From the NCBI RefSeq assembly GCF_019464495.1, contig NZ_CP080492.1, positions 682,001-746,000 on the forward strand: a stretch of DNA of 64,000 bases, written 5' to 3'. Below are positions 8,300-17,111 of this stretch, in pieces. Numbering within the stretch: position 1 is the first letter of the stretch; each line of letters opens with the position of its first letter. Under the pieces are notes generated by a model. The model saw only the letters and a program-made list of their open reading frames with translations. It did not search any database and had not been told where the DNA came from. A program made the position numbers and the translations under genes. The stretch is from Leucobacter luti (GTDB taxonomy: Bacteria; Actinomycetota; Actinomycetes; Actinomycetales; Microbacteriaceae).

Positions 8300-9391
8300 C
8301 TATGCCAGATTCGTGACCACCACTCGGGCGATCTTCGGGTCTTTCAGCGACGCGTACCCTTCGTTGATCTCCCCGAGCGAGATCTCCTTCGACACCAGCG
8401 AATCGAGTTCGAACCGGCCCTCAAGGTACAGCTTGGCGTAGAGCGGGATATCCCGTTTCGCGGTCGTCGATCCCATGTAGACGCCCTCGATCCGGCGTTT
8501 GTTGCTCAGCATCTCAAGCGAGGACACTGCGACGGTGGTCGTCGGATCCAGCAGTCCGATCAGGTACAACCCACCGCCGGGTGCCACCATCTGCAATCCC
8601 TGCTCCGTCACCGGGCCGACACCGACGAAGTCGAACACCGCATCCGCGCCGACTCCCGTGATCGCCATGACTTCGGCGATCGGATCAGACGTCTGGGAGT
8701 TGATGACGTGCGTTGCCCCGAAATCCTGCGCCCGGGTGAGTTTATCGTCTGCAATGTCGATCGCGATGATCGTCGCGGCGCCTGCGGTCACGGCTCCGTT
8801 GATTGCGTTCAGTCCAACTCCGCCCAGGCCGATCACGACGACCGCGTCTGAGGGCTGGACATTCGCCGTATTGAGCACGGCGCCAGCACCGGTGACCACG
8901 CCACACCCCAGCAAGGCTGCCTGCGGCCATGGCATTTCCTCTGGTACGCCTGCGAGCTGATTCTCGTGCACGAGCACCTGCTGAGCGAAGCCGCCCAACC
9001 CCATCCCCTGCGCGACGGCCGCACCGTTCTCGCTGAGCCGCGGCGCCTCATCCGCTCCGCGCAGCGTTGCAGCGGGGTTCTCGCACAGCCCTGTGCGTCC
9101 CTCGATGCACTTGCCGCAGGCGCCACAGTACTGCACAAGGCAGCCAACGACGTGGTCCCCGAGCACGAACTGCGTCACGTCCGGACCGACTGCCGTTACC
9201 ACGCCGGCAACTTCGTGCCCGAGCAACATCGGCGGTTGATAGCCGAGATCGTGGTTGGCAGCGAGTTCGTCCGAGTGGCACAGCCCCGAGGCCTTCACCT
9301 CGACGAGCACTTCGCGGCCGATGGGATCCGCAATCTCGATCTCGGCGAGCTCGAAGCCTGTGCCCAGTTCACGAACCAATGATGCTTTCAT
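8300..9391 (-). CDS. Zinc-dependent alcohol dehydrogenase
   Basis: This is a 363-residue NAD(P)-dependent medium-chain dehydrogenase. Catalytic zinc ligands are in ASGLCHSDE and LLGHEVAGVV. The structural zinc loop has four cysteines (CGACGKCIEGRTGLC, preceded by YC). The Rossmann motif is VIGLGGVGLNAI. The overall pattern resembles group III/NDMA-dependent-type alcohol dehydrogenases. ATG 9391 gives the expected N-terminus (MKASLVREL). The TetR gene at 9408-10055 lies 16 bp upstream on the same strand, so the pair is probably an operon controlled by that regulator. The natural alcohol or aldehyde is unknown. Confidence 0.9.
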   Translation of the reverse strand: MKASLVRELGTGFELAEIEIADPIGREVLVEVKASGLCHSDELAANHDLGYQPPMLLGHEVAGVVTAVGPDVTQFVLGDHVVGCLVQYCGACGKCIEGRTGLCENPAATLRGADEAPRLSENGAAVAQGMGLGGFAQQVLVHENQLAGVPEEMPWPQAALLGCGVVTGAGAVLNTANVQPSDAVVVIGLGGVGLNAINGAVTAGAATIIAIDIADDKLTRAQDFGATHVINSQTSDPIAEVMAITGVGADAVFDFVGVGPVTEQGLQMVAPGGGLYLIGLLDPTTTVAVSSLEMLSNKRRIEGVYMGSTTAKRDIPLYAKLYLEGRFELDSLVSKEISLGEINEGYASLKDPKIARVVVTNLA

Positions 9392-9407
9392 CGTGCACCT
9401 CTCATCT

Positions 9408-10055
9408 TCATTCTCCGTCGGGAGATCCGACGGCGGTCTCGGGATCGCGGTACAACCAGGTCGGCAGCATCGCGAAGAGCTGCTGCGCGAGCGCGTCGTC
9501 CGTGAGGTCTCCTGGCGCTTGCAGCCAATCGGTGAGCGTCCCGGTGACCGCGTGCGCAAGGTAGTTCGCCACGAACTGCGGATGGATGCCCGGCGGAGGC
9601 GTGAGTGTGGCCATGTGGTCGAGGAGAGCGGCGCGAACCGCGGTGGCGGTGCTGTGCGCGGCCGCTGCCCCACCTCCGAGCGCGAGCGCTGCGAGGTACA
9701 GCGCTCGATTCGCGCTGAAGTGAGCGACGAGCCGGTGGTGCGCCTGCAGCATCGCGTGAAGTGGGTTGGTGCCGCGCTCAATGGCTGCGGCCTCAGCGAT
9801 CTCGTGGATCCGGGACTGCTGCAGATGGAGCGCGAAATCCGGGAGGTCGGCGAAATGCACATAAAACACTGACCGGCTCACCCCAGCCTCACGCGTGAGC
9901 GAGCTCACCGAGCAGGTGAGCCCGCCCGCGCTGAGCCTCTCAGCCGCGGCGTAGAGCTTTGCGTGGACTGCGGCGCTGCGCGGATCCGACGGAGGAAGGG
10001 CCGGATCAGCGCGGCGCTGCGCGGCTGGAGCGCTGTGCGGTGCGTCGTCGACCAT
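9408..10055 (-). CDS. TetR/AcrR family transcriptional regulator
   Basis: This is a 215-residue regulator with the HTH LTCSVSSLTREAGVSRSVFYVHF near residues 45-67, preceded by an N-terminal helix (VHAKLYAAAERLSAGG). The C-terminal domain is helical and Ala/His rich. It is the first gene of an operon with the zinc alcohol dehydrogenase, so the dehydrogenase substrate is a reasonable candidate inducer. A strong palindrome 18 bp upstream is a candidate autoregulatory operator. Confidence 0.88.
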   Translation of the reverse strand: MVDDAPHSAPAAQRRADPALPPSDPRSAAVHAKLYAAAERLSAGGLTCSVSSLTREAGVSRSVFYVHFADLPDFALHLQQSRIHEIAEAAAIERGTNPLHAMLQAHHRLVAHFSANRALYLAALALGGGAAAAHSTATAVRAALLDHMATLTPPPGIHPQFVANYLAHAVTGTLTDWLQAPGDLTDDALAQQLFAMLPTWLYRDPETAVGSPDGE

Positions 10056-10072
10056 GCGGCCAGACTACGCCC

Positions 10073-10094
10073 TTCATAGACAAGTGTCCATGAA
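10073..10094. promoter_or_regulatory. Candidate TetR operator (palindrome)
   Basis: This is a 22-bp imperfect palindrome with matching outer arms TTCAT/ATGAA and inner arms GACA/TGTC. It sits immediately upstream of the TetR-ADH operon. Size and symmetry fit a TetR-dimer site. That it binds the TetR protein is inference. Confidence 0.6.
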
Positions 10095-10202
10095 ATAAGT
10101 TCATCGGAGTGCGTAGCGCCCCGCAGGGAGTCAGCACAGCACACCCCGCGCCCGAACACGCGTCCCGCACCCTCGCAATCACCCCTCGATCCGATGGGCG
10201 AC

Positions 10203-10226
10203 AGGCGTTCAGGCGTTCAGGCGTTC
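10203..10226. repeat. 8-bp tandem repeat (AGGCGTTC x3)
   Basis: Three perfect copies of an octamer are followed by a partial fourth. They lie just before the 16-bp minisatellite, in a region without genes. Confidence 0.9.
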
Positions 10227-10256
10227 AGGCCGAGAAGCCGACAGTCCTGCGGAGCG

Positions 10257-10400
10257 ATGAACCGGTGGCACTGTGAGTCGATGACGCCGCCAAGCGATGA
10301 CACCGCGAAGCGGTCACACCGTGAGCCGATGCCTGTTTGAGCCGATGTCTGTATGAGCCGATGACGCTGTGAGCCGACACCTGCATGAGCCGATGAAGAG
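10257..10400. repeat. 16-bp minisatellite, nine degenerate copies
   Basis: Nine consecutive 16-bp units with a conserved core near TGAGCCGATG show graded divergence. Units 5-9 (from 10321) are the most alike; the first unit (10257-10272) is the most decayed. The unit length is not a multiple of three and no plausible gene covers it, so this is a non-coding array. Confidence 0.9.
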
Positions 10401-10991
10401 TTGTGACGTTCCCTCACCGAGGGCTGAGCTGGATCTCGGGAACGATCGAAAGCGCCCGGGGGGGGACGCAGTTTGGGTCGAGACCAGGAGGCCGCTTGGA
10501 GGATCCGGTTGATTTCCGGTCTCCGCCGATCGTCTCGAGAACTCACGGATTCCCTTGTGTTTACAGGGAACCGGGCGGTTCACTTAGTACGAGTGTAGTC
10601 GGTTGGTGGCGGTTCTTGGCGGGTGATTTAGGTGGGTTTCTGATGGGTCAGGCATTGGGCGCTCACGACAAGAACAATTAACGGGCGTGAGCGGGATCCG
10701 AATGACGTGAGGATCACTGAGCGTCCGCCTGCTTTCGCGGTTCTCCTGGAGGTCGTTCTACGGCATGCGCAGACGCAGTGATGTCCGCCACGCCGCCGAT
10801 ACCAACGGCTGGCGCATCGCGGGGTGCTTTGGGACTGAGCCAGCCACTCCACGGCAAGTGCAAGGCGGTGGTCAAGGCCAGAACGCGTTTTGCTTCGGGA
10901 CGGCTCCCGAAAACGAGAGAGGTGTTACTTGTCCCCCTCGTGCGGCGCGACGACGCAGAGGACTAGTGCCTCAGCCGGATATCCTGAGTAG
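10401..10991. other. Non-coding left shoulder of the accessory island
   Basis: Together with the arrays to its left, this forms a stretch of more than 900 bp without a supportable gene. It contains a G8 run near 10459 and lower coding-type bias than its flanks. Several short open frames have implausible compositions. I found no copy here of the tRNA-Pro fragment seen at 22172, so an attachment site cannot be placed. Confidence 0.6.
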
Positions 10992-12509
10992 GTGAATCCG
11001 CTTGCTCCGTTCGACCGCCAGGACCCATGTTGGTGCGGGTCCGGAAAGACGTATCGTCTATGCCACAAGCGATTCGCAGCACCACGTCATCCACCAGGAG
11101 CGCCTGTCAGGCCTGACGACGATGAATTCATCAGTCTGAGTCCGGATGTTCAGCTAGCGCGGACTGCTATCCCTTCGATGATGCCTGCCGGCACCCCACT
11201 CACCCTGCCGCCGGACGGGCCTACCCAGCGACCTCTGGGAGCTACCGCGTTCGACCGAGCTGTGGCATCCTCCAGGCCCGACGATGACCCAGCGACGGCT
11301 CAGGAGTTAGGACGCACACGAGTTGCTCTATTGCGCGAACTCGCTGCCCTCCCCGAAAGCGATGAACCCCTGAAGGACAGATACATCGAAGCGATTGCGT
11401 CGTTTGCGGTGGACGCGTGGAAGACGTCAAGCTCGCTCCGTCAACTGATGCCGCACCGGACCATCCTTTGGAATGAGGAGTTGGCAGTCAACAAGCTCAT
11501 CGGACGCACCATGCTTCTCGCTGACCATGTTCTCTACCCAGACAGTCTGCTCCGTGAGCTTCGATCCACGCCGACGGCGCGGAGGGTGAGAGCGCTCGCC
11601 AACGAAGAGATGGAGTTTCAGCACCTTCTGCGCGGCGGGCACGTGCTTCCAATGCCGGACAGCGTCGCCGAATTCATCGGCGGCAGATCGATCCACGACG
11701 CGACCGAACTTGCTCTCGCTAACGACTCCCTGGTGCGGTTTGTCCGGTCTCAGCTCGTGGTGGAAGGACCCAGCGCCCGTGAGGTCTTGTTCATCAACGC
11801 TGTGGATGACATCGAGCACAGCCCGGGTATGTGGTTCTACGGCCATACGGATCCTGAATCGATCACTGAGGCTGACAGATCCATTGGCTTTCGAATGCTC
11901 CAGCCTTATGACCCGAAACACGACTATTCAGCCTGGATCAAGAAGGAGTCAGACACCGCTCTAGCGAACTATCTGCAACGCACGGAGCGGCGGCTAGCAG
12001 TAGCCGACGTGCTCGGGTCCGAGTACATTGCCGCCTCTCCTTTCGAAGCGCGCATGCTCCAACGCAGAGATAGCAGTAGGCCCAGTCTTGCGAATACAGC
12101 GCTGTGGGCAGATGTACCTTCGCTGGCGAACCTCGGATCGAAGGACCTCGCGCGCATGCTGTCGGCTGAGGACGCAGTGGAAGACCTGCGAGTGCGAGTG
12201 CGCATCGCAATGGAGAGCGCCCCAGACTTCGGTTCTCAGATCTCCTCCATCCGTGCTGTAGCCTCCGACATAGAACAAGCTTCGCGAGTGTTGAACAAGC
12301 GCATGGGAACGTATCGCAGCTTTGCCCTCACCGCGCCGGTGATCGCTGGCGGCATGGGTCTAGTCGTGGGCTCAGCGGGTGGTGTGGCGGGTTTCGCGGG
12401 TGCGGCACTCGGACTGGTCGGGGCCATCAGCCCCGCCATTGGGGAACGATTGAACCAACGCCGCGAGGCAGCGTTCCTCTTCACGATGCCAAAGCGAAAG
12501 CGCAAGTAG
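10992..12509 (+). CDS. SEC-C motif protein with C-terminal hydrophobic segment (unknown function)
   Basis: This is a 505-residue protein starting at a GTG. The first 25 residues hold a SEC-C zinc motif, DPCWCGSGKTYRLCH (Cys13, Cys15, Cys24, His25), known from SecA and many proteins of uncertain function. The middle is a helical alpha/beta region with no motif I can name, including an acidic VLFINAVDDIEHSPGMWFYGH. Near the C-terminus is a Gly/Ala-rich hydrophobic stretch of about 40 residues (about 450-490), likely one hairpin or two membrane helices, then a basic tail (MPKRKRK). It lies in the island, convergent with the AbiTii gene. Metal or nucleic-acid binding through the SEC-C module is inference. 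Confidence 0.75.
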   Translation: MNPLAPFDRQDPCWCGSGKTYRLCHKRFAAPRHPPGAPVRPDDDEFISLSPDVQLARTAIPSMMPAGTPLTLPPDGPTQRPLGATAFDRAVASSRPDDDPATAQELGRTRVALLRELAALPESDEPLKDRYIEAIASFAVDAWKTSSSLRQLMPHRTILWNEELAVNKLIGRTMLLADHVLYPDSLLRELRSTPTARRVRALANEEMEFQHLLRGGHVLPMPDSVAEFIGGRSIHDATELALANDSLVRFVRSQLVVEGPSAREVLFINAVDDIEHSPGMWFYGHTDPESITEADRSIGFRMLQPYDPKHDYSAWIKKESDTALANYLQRTERRLAVADVLGSEYIAASPFEARMLQRRDSSRPSLANTALWADVPSLANLGSKDLARMLSAEDAVEDLRVRVRIAMESAPDFGSQISSIRAVASDIEQASRVLNKRMGTYRSFALTAPVIAGGMGLVVGSAGGVAGFAGAALGLVGAISPAIGERLNQRREAAFLFTMPKRKRK

Positions 12510-12857
12510 GCGGGATTCCCACCGCTCGAGCAAGGTTTTACACTCGGATGCTTCAGTTGGGCGCCTGTCAAACCTACGTGTCACACCAGGACGCCGCATG
12601 CACCGCAATCGCGACAGACCACGACCCGACAGCGGCTTGAAACACCGAGTGAGCACACTATGGAGGAGAGCGCTGGGCTCTCGGAGAGAGTAGTTGCGAA
12701 GGGACGTTCCTGGCGAACTGGGGCTGCAAGGGGGTCTGTTACTTATGCTTCGTCATGCGAGCCACGGGTTCTCTTGACTCGCGGCTCGCGGAGTTTGAGG
12801 AATGGCACCATCAATCGGCGCGTCCAAGAGGAAGAATTCGTTGCGGTACGGATCTTG
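12510..12857. other. Intergenic spacer between convergent island genes
   Basis: No gene is supported. It holds a 7-bp inverted repeat GCGAGCC/GGCTCGC near 12758-12790 that could act as a terminator for the convergent flanking genes. A 75-codon open frame from 12660 runs into the AbiTii gene and has unconvincing composition. Confidence 0.5.
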
Positions 12858-13745
12858 CTAGGAGACACCGAGGTACATCTTGGCTAGCTCGATAAGCGAA
12901 CCCGCTATGACGTTGGACGGAACCGCTGCCCCGACTGCGACCGACCCCGCCCGAACTTTTTCCAAGAAGGCCTTACCTCGTGGCTTGTCTACGGACTTTT
13001 CTTCTTCAATGATTGCAGTGAACTCAGTAACTTCGGCATCGTTGAGCCCGAGGGCGCGAACCTGACGTCCGAGTTCTTCAAGGTTCCCCTTGATGATGCT
13101 CTTTTGTGCAATGTCAGAACCGGTAGCGATATTCGCGCCGTGCCCGTAAATATTGTTGGTGGTGTTGAAGACAACGGGCGCAACTGCCGTGTTCTTCGCA
13201 ACAGACGGGCCGTCCATGCTGCCCGCATCAGGAAAGCTCTCTTGAAGCTCGAGAGCGAACTCCATTGCCTTTGAACGCACAGTGTCAATGACCCCAAGCA
13301 GCGACTGGCGCGTTACTACGTTCCATGCACCAAACAAGCCATGGAACTGTATAGCAAATGCCCCGGTTTCTTCGTATTGCCTGACCCTCCAAGCCGGCCA
13401 CTGCACTTGGGCATCCTCGTCAGATTCAGCGAACGACTGAAGCGTAATGAGCGGCTGGCGCATATCGATCGTGAAGTCATCCTCGAACCCCGGATACGGC
13501 GGCAACTGCTTCTTGATCTGGCTCTGCATCGGGCCAGTAAAATGACCCATTACACTGGTAGCCATCTTCCTGTAGTCAGGAAGTTCGGCGTCGTCGGGGT
13601 AGCCTTGAAGCTCTTGCTTTACCCAGGCAACCACCCCTGGAGCACCAATCCGTGTTGCAGCGACCTGTACTTTCCTTAGCAAATCGGGTGTCTTCATGCT
13701 CTCATCGCTACTGCCGTCGATGATCTGATCCAGAAGAGTCGCCAT
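12858..13745 (-). CDS. AbiTii domain protein
   Basis: This is a 295-residue protein. Its N-terminal part fits the AbiTii domain: LLDQIIDGSS, a helix with LLRKVQVAATRIGAPGVVAWVKQELQGY, then AELPDYRKM, the conserved W-EL-GY...PxYR core. The middle has an Asn/Gly-rich NNIYGHGANIATGSDI segment, frequent in this family. The C-terminal helices end in a hydrophobic stretch (VAVGAAVPSNVIAGSLIELA). AbiTii proteins are associated with abortive-infection and conflict loci. The gene lies 278 bp downstream of, and on the same strand as, the PHP-ATPase, so the two may be expressed together. Codon use is less GC-biased than in the core genes. Confidence 0.8.
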   Translation of the reverse strand: MATLLDQIIDGSSDESMKTPDLLRKVQVAATRIGAPGVVAWVKQELQGYPDDAELPDYRKMATSVMGHFTGPMQSQIKKQLPPYPGFEDDFTIDMRQPLITLQSFAESDEDAQVQWPAWRVRQYEETGAFAIQFHGLFGAWNVVTRQSLLGVIDTVRSKAMEFALELQESFPDAGSMDGPSVAKNTAVAPVVFNTTNNIYGHGANIATGSDIAQKSIIKGNLEELGRQVRALGLNDAEVTEFTAIIEEEKSVDKPRGKAFLEKVRAGSVAVGAAVPSNVIAGSLIELAKMYLGVS

Positions 13746-14023
13746 GGGCGTAGCTTATCGACTGACATCTTGCCCTGCTCGTGACTGCTCTCTACAGCAA
13801 ATGGCCGTTCATCGGCACCAGGCTCGCCACCGCCGAGGCATCAGCAATTCCGGGAACGCCTCCTTCGGCAGAATTGACGCCAGTCAACTGTCAGCTACGA
13901 AGTGGGTATGAAACCGAGTGCTCACGATCACCACGACCTAGCTGGCGCACACCTCTATGAGACGCGACGGTCACATGCCACCAGCCGTCTACGCGAATAG
14001 AACTCGGCCGTCCGAAGAAGCGT

Positions 14024-16771
14024 CTAGTTGGGGTCACCGACCAAGCGCAAGAACCTGGTTCGAATCGCTTCTTCCCCGCCCTCGAGGATCTCGCGAACGT
14101 TCTCCTTAACGACAGCCTGCTGCAAAGTGCCAGAAGCTTCGATTGCAGGCAACGTGTCTTTATGCTCCAGAACCAAAATGTTCTCTGCACCAGAGGTAAC
14201 AACCACGTTGGCGTTGTGCGTAGACACAATCAGCTGCCGACCCTGCTTGATCTTTTTGAGCGTCTCTACTGCGAGGTACCTGATCAGTTTGTTCTCAAGA
14301 TCGTCTTCGGGCTGATCCAGCAGCAGTGGCTCGTTTCCCATCTGAAGAATGACAGCGAGAAGTGCTGCTGTCTTTTGGCCCGGCGAACCTCGGTCAACGG
14401 CAATGAAATCGGCTTTCCCGTTTGCCTGATACATGACTCGAATAAGATCCTCCGGGAACCACAGCATGATGTCCGTAACCAGATCGAAGGTATCGACCGA
14501 GGCGAGCCTGGTGTAGAACCGAGCATTGATCTTCACCTCGGCCGCCAGTTCGGACTGTTGGCCAAGTTCAACGAACGCAACCAACTTTTCTTTGAAGGTC
14601 GGTACATCTTTCGAGAACCGCGGATCCTGCGGGACCTTGTTACTGATCAAAGACGGGAGACCATCTTGAGCGAAGGCGCTCTCAAACGAATCTGGCGTCT
14701 GGAGCAAGGTTCGTAGCTCATCACCGACCTCGACAACACTTGCCTGTTCGAAGACCTGCAACTTCGTGCGTGTGCCTTGGGTTGTGTTGAGCCGATCTGC
14801 ACAGCCTTTTCTGCGCTCAAAGAGTTCATTCCGCTTGGTCTGAACTTCTTGGCGAATCCCGGCGATAACTTTCTCCTGCGCATCTCGCCTGGCCTCGGCG
14901 TTCTCAAACTGTTCCAGCTCCGCCCTCAATTCAGTTTCGCGCTGGCGATCCTGGCTCGTTTGTTCTACAGACGTTGTTGAAGCTCCACCTTGTTCGTTTA
15001 CCCACGCACTGAGGCGGGATAGCTCTGCACGCCAGCCCTCTTCAACGTCGGCTGCCGCCCAAGCTTGTCGAGCAGCACCAATGATCCCAGCGGCTTGCTC
15101 GAGGAGCGCAGCTGCCTTGCCAAATGAGCTCACGTAAGCCAGATACTCAGGACTGGAGTCACCGCCGGTTGGCAAAGCTCGAAGAGCTGCTGCCTGATCC
15201 GTCACAGTGCTTTCTACGGAACTAATCGCAGTTTTCGACGACGCAATGGACTGAATCTTCGCCTCGAGCTGAGATAGCTCTGCGTACTCCGCGCTAGCGC
15301 GGATCGTGTCTAGATGACGAAGTCGCGCCTGAACCTCTTGGAGCTCCCCGTTCAGGCGATCCGCTTTCTCCGACTCCGCAAGTAGCTGCCGGAGGTTATT
15401 GCGTTCGTTCTTAAATTTGAGACGAAGTTCCTCGTACTGCTCCTCCCACTCAGCCTTGCGTATCTCAGGCATGTCGTCGAGCATTTGGAGGAAGCTCTGT
15501 GGTTTAGACGCCAGCTCATAAATCTGCTTTTGGCTGAACACTCGCACCGGAGCACGATCGACTACTCGCCCTGATTGGCGTGTCCATGCCGAACCGTCCC
15601 ACAGTTCAATCGTCGAGCTTGCGGGCGAGGCACCGGCCCACACAATCCTCAGCAGTTGACCACCGCGCCAGTAGGTAACCTCAATCTCAGTCTGGTCGTT
15701 CCACCAACGTTCGCCCGAGTCAGCTATCGGCGAGAATCGCACTAGATCTGCCGCAAGAGCCGCTGGGAGCTCCTCTGCGCGGCCATGAGCGAGACGAAGC
15801 AACTCAACGAGCGTGGACTTCCCCACTCCGCGACCACCAATCAGGCAGTTCATCCAGGGGCCGAGAGCATACTCACGAACTACGTCCTTATGCCTCACGG
15901 TGATGGCCTTGATGTGATCGTGTTTGACTTCGTTTAAGTCAGGATCACCGCGTCGCGCCCGACGAATCGACTCAGACGGCTCGGCAAGCGCTAGTCGAAT
16001 ACCTTCAAGCGTCAGAGCTTCCGCCTTCACCATCGTGAGGTGAGTGCCGGGTGCTTTTGCGACAGCAGGGTCGGGAGCACCCTCGGTGGTGAGGTGATGG
16101 GCATCAGATCCCAGAATAGGTACCCAACCGAGCTTGGTTGCTTCGTCTACTTTGGCGTCGTCTGCAACCTCAGCTGCGATGATATGAGGGGATTCACTAA
16201 GGGCTTTCAGCTCGCGGCTATCCAGCAGCAGTACCCCGCGGGCTTGGTCGATGTGCGCAGGAATAAACAGTCCACCCTTGTTATGGACTACTTCAGCCGC
16301 CGCGTTAGCCGTCAAGTTTGCGACGTGGTCACTTCGTCCTCGTGTCCCGGTGAACTTGCAGAGCGCCAGCGTCTCGAGCACAATCTCTGCTTCGCTCTCG
16401 TGATCGAAAATTGCTAGAGCGTGATAACCACCACTAAGAGTCAGCTCAACTCCTGGGAAGATGACAAATGATGGCAGGTCTGGGTCTGCTGCTCTAAGTG
16501 ATTCGAGAGCTTGACGTGCAGCGTCTATTCCTTCATGCGAGTTGTGATCAGCTACGACGATGCCATCGACACCAGCATCAATGTAGGAACGGACCCACTC
16601 CTCGAAGGAAGGCGCCGGTTCGGTGCTCTCATCGCCTTCCAAGCCTCCGTAATCGAACGACTTGGGAGAGTGGGCGTGAATGTCAAGACTCCACCATTTC
16701 GCACCGACGATTGCACCAGCTAGTGCTTGCTCTCTGTGGCCCGCACCTGACGGATTCTCCAAATCACCCAT
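14024..16771 (-). CDS. TrlF-type PHP domain / SMC-like AAA ATPase fusion
   Basis: This is a 915-residue fusion. Residues 1-250 form a PHP phosphoesterase with apparently complete metal ligands: HAH (32-34), DHN (75-77), PGVELT (Glu109), PAHID (His173) and GSDAHH (223-226). Then comes an SMC/AAA-like ATPase split by a coiled coil: Walker A GGRGVGKST (312-320), a long coiled-coil region about 420-700, then LLLDQPEDD (about 816-824), which is Walker B with the D-loop, and VSTHNANV as the switch histidine. The architecture matches proteins called TrlF-family AAA-like ATPases and PHP-SMC fusions of conflict systems. It would couple ATP-driven DNA or RNP recognition to a hydrolase. It is divergent from the serine recombinase. 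Confidence 0.85.
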   Translation of the reverse strand: MGDLENPSGAGHREQALAGAIVGAKWWSLDIHAHSPKSFDYGGLEGDESTEPAPSFEEWVRSYIDAGVDGIVVADHNSHEGIDAARQALESLRAADPDLPSFVIFPGVELTLSGGYHALAIFDHESEAEIVLETLALCKFTGTRGRSDHVANLTANAAAEVVHNKGGLFIPAHIDQARGVLLLDSRELKALSESPHIIAAEVADDAKVDEATKLGWVPILGSDAHHLTTEGAPDPAVAKAPGTHLTMVKAEALTLEGIRLALAEPSESIRRARRGDPDLNEVKHDHIKAITVRHKDVVREYALGPWMNCLIGGRGVGKSTLVELLRLAHGRAEELPAALAADLVRFSPIADSGERWWNDQTEIEVTYWRGGQLLRIVWAGASPASSTIELWDGSAWTRQSGRVVDRAPVRVFSQKQIYELASKPQSFLQMLDDMPEIRKAEWEEQYEELRLKFKNERNNLRQLLAESEKADRLNGELQEVQARLRHLDTIRASAEYAELSQLEAKIQSIASSKTAISSVESTVTDQAAALRALPTGGDSSPEYLAYVSSFGKAAALLEQAAGIIGAARQAWAAADVEEGWRAELSRLSAWVNEQGGASTTSVEQTSQDRQRETELRAELEQFENAEARRDAQEKVIAGIRQEVQTKRNELFERRKGCADRLNTTQGTRTKLQVFEQASVVEVGDELRTLLQTPDSFESAFAQDGLPSLISNKVPQDPRFSKDVPTFKEKLVAFVELGQQSELAAEVKINARFYTRLASVDTFDLVTDIMLWFPEDLIRVMYQANGKADFIAVDRGSPGQKTAALLAVILQMGNEPLLLDQPEDDLENKLIRYLAVETLKKIKQGRQLIVSTHNANVVVTSGAENILVLEHKDTLPAIEASGTLQQAVVKENVREILEGGEEAIRTRFLRLVGDPN

Positions 16772-17111
16772 GCCTCATTGTGGCATGAGGCTGGGTCATG
16801 GTGCCAGGTAGGCACCGCTGTCTCACATTCCCACTTAGCAGCCGCCTTTCGTACACAACCACTAGGTTCAGAACGTCAAATGAGTTGCTTTTGACCAGGC
16901 AGAACTTACCTATTCGCGAGTGCACATTGGATATCCCGCAGGATATTTCTCACATGAGACAGCCAGTGCTCTCAAGAATCACGTCAGACGGTGTCCGCTA
17001 CACGGGGTGCAATAGTGATCTTGGGAGCCTCAGCGAGAAACAGCACACCAACTCCGGCCTTCGATATTCCCATACACCCCAGGTCGATATGCAACCGTCA
17101 ACGTTGAGTAA
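16772..17111. promoter_or_regulatory. Divergent promoter region with short palindrome
   Basis: This 340-bp spacer between the divergent PHP-ATPase and serine recombinase genes has a lower GC content than the flanks. It contains an inverted repeat ATATCC-cgca-GGATAT at 16931-16946. That could be an operator or half of a recombinase core site; the sequence alone does not decide. Confidence 0.5.

Noticed and set aside
10257..10400. The 16-bp array as a CRISPR array
   Set aside because: Units are contiguous without unique spacers, repeats are short and degenerate, and no cas gene is present in the window.
12660..12887. A 75-codon plus-strand gene after the SEC-C gene
   Set aside because: It overlaps the end of the AbiTii gene, has no ribosome-binding site and resembles no family.
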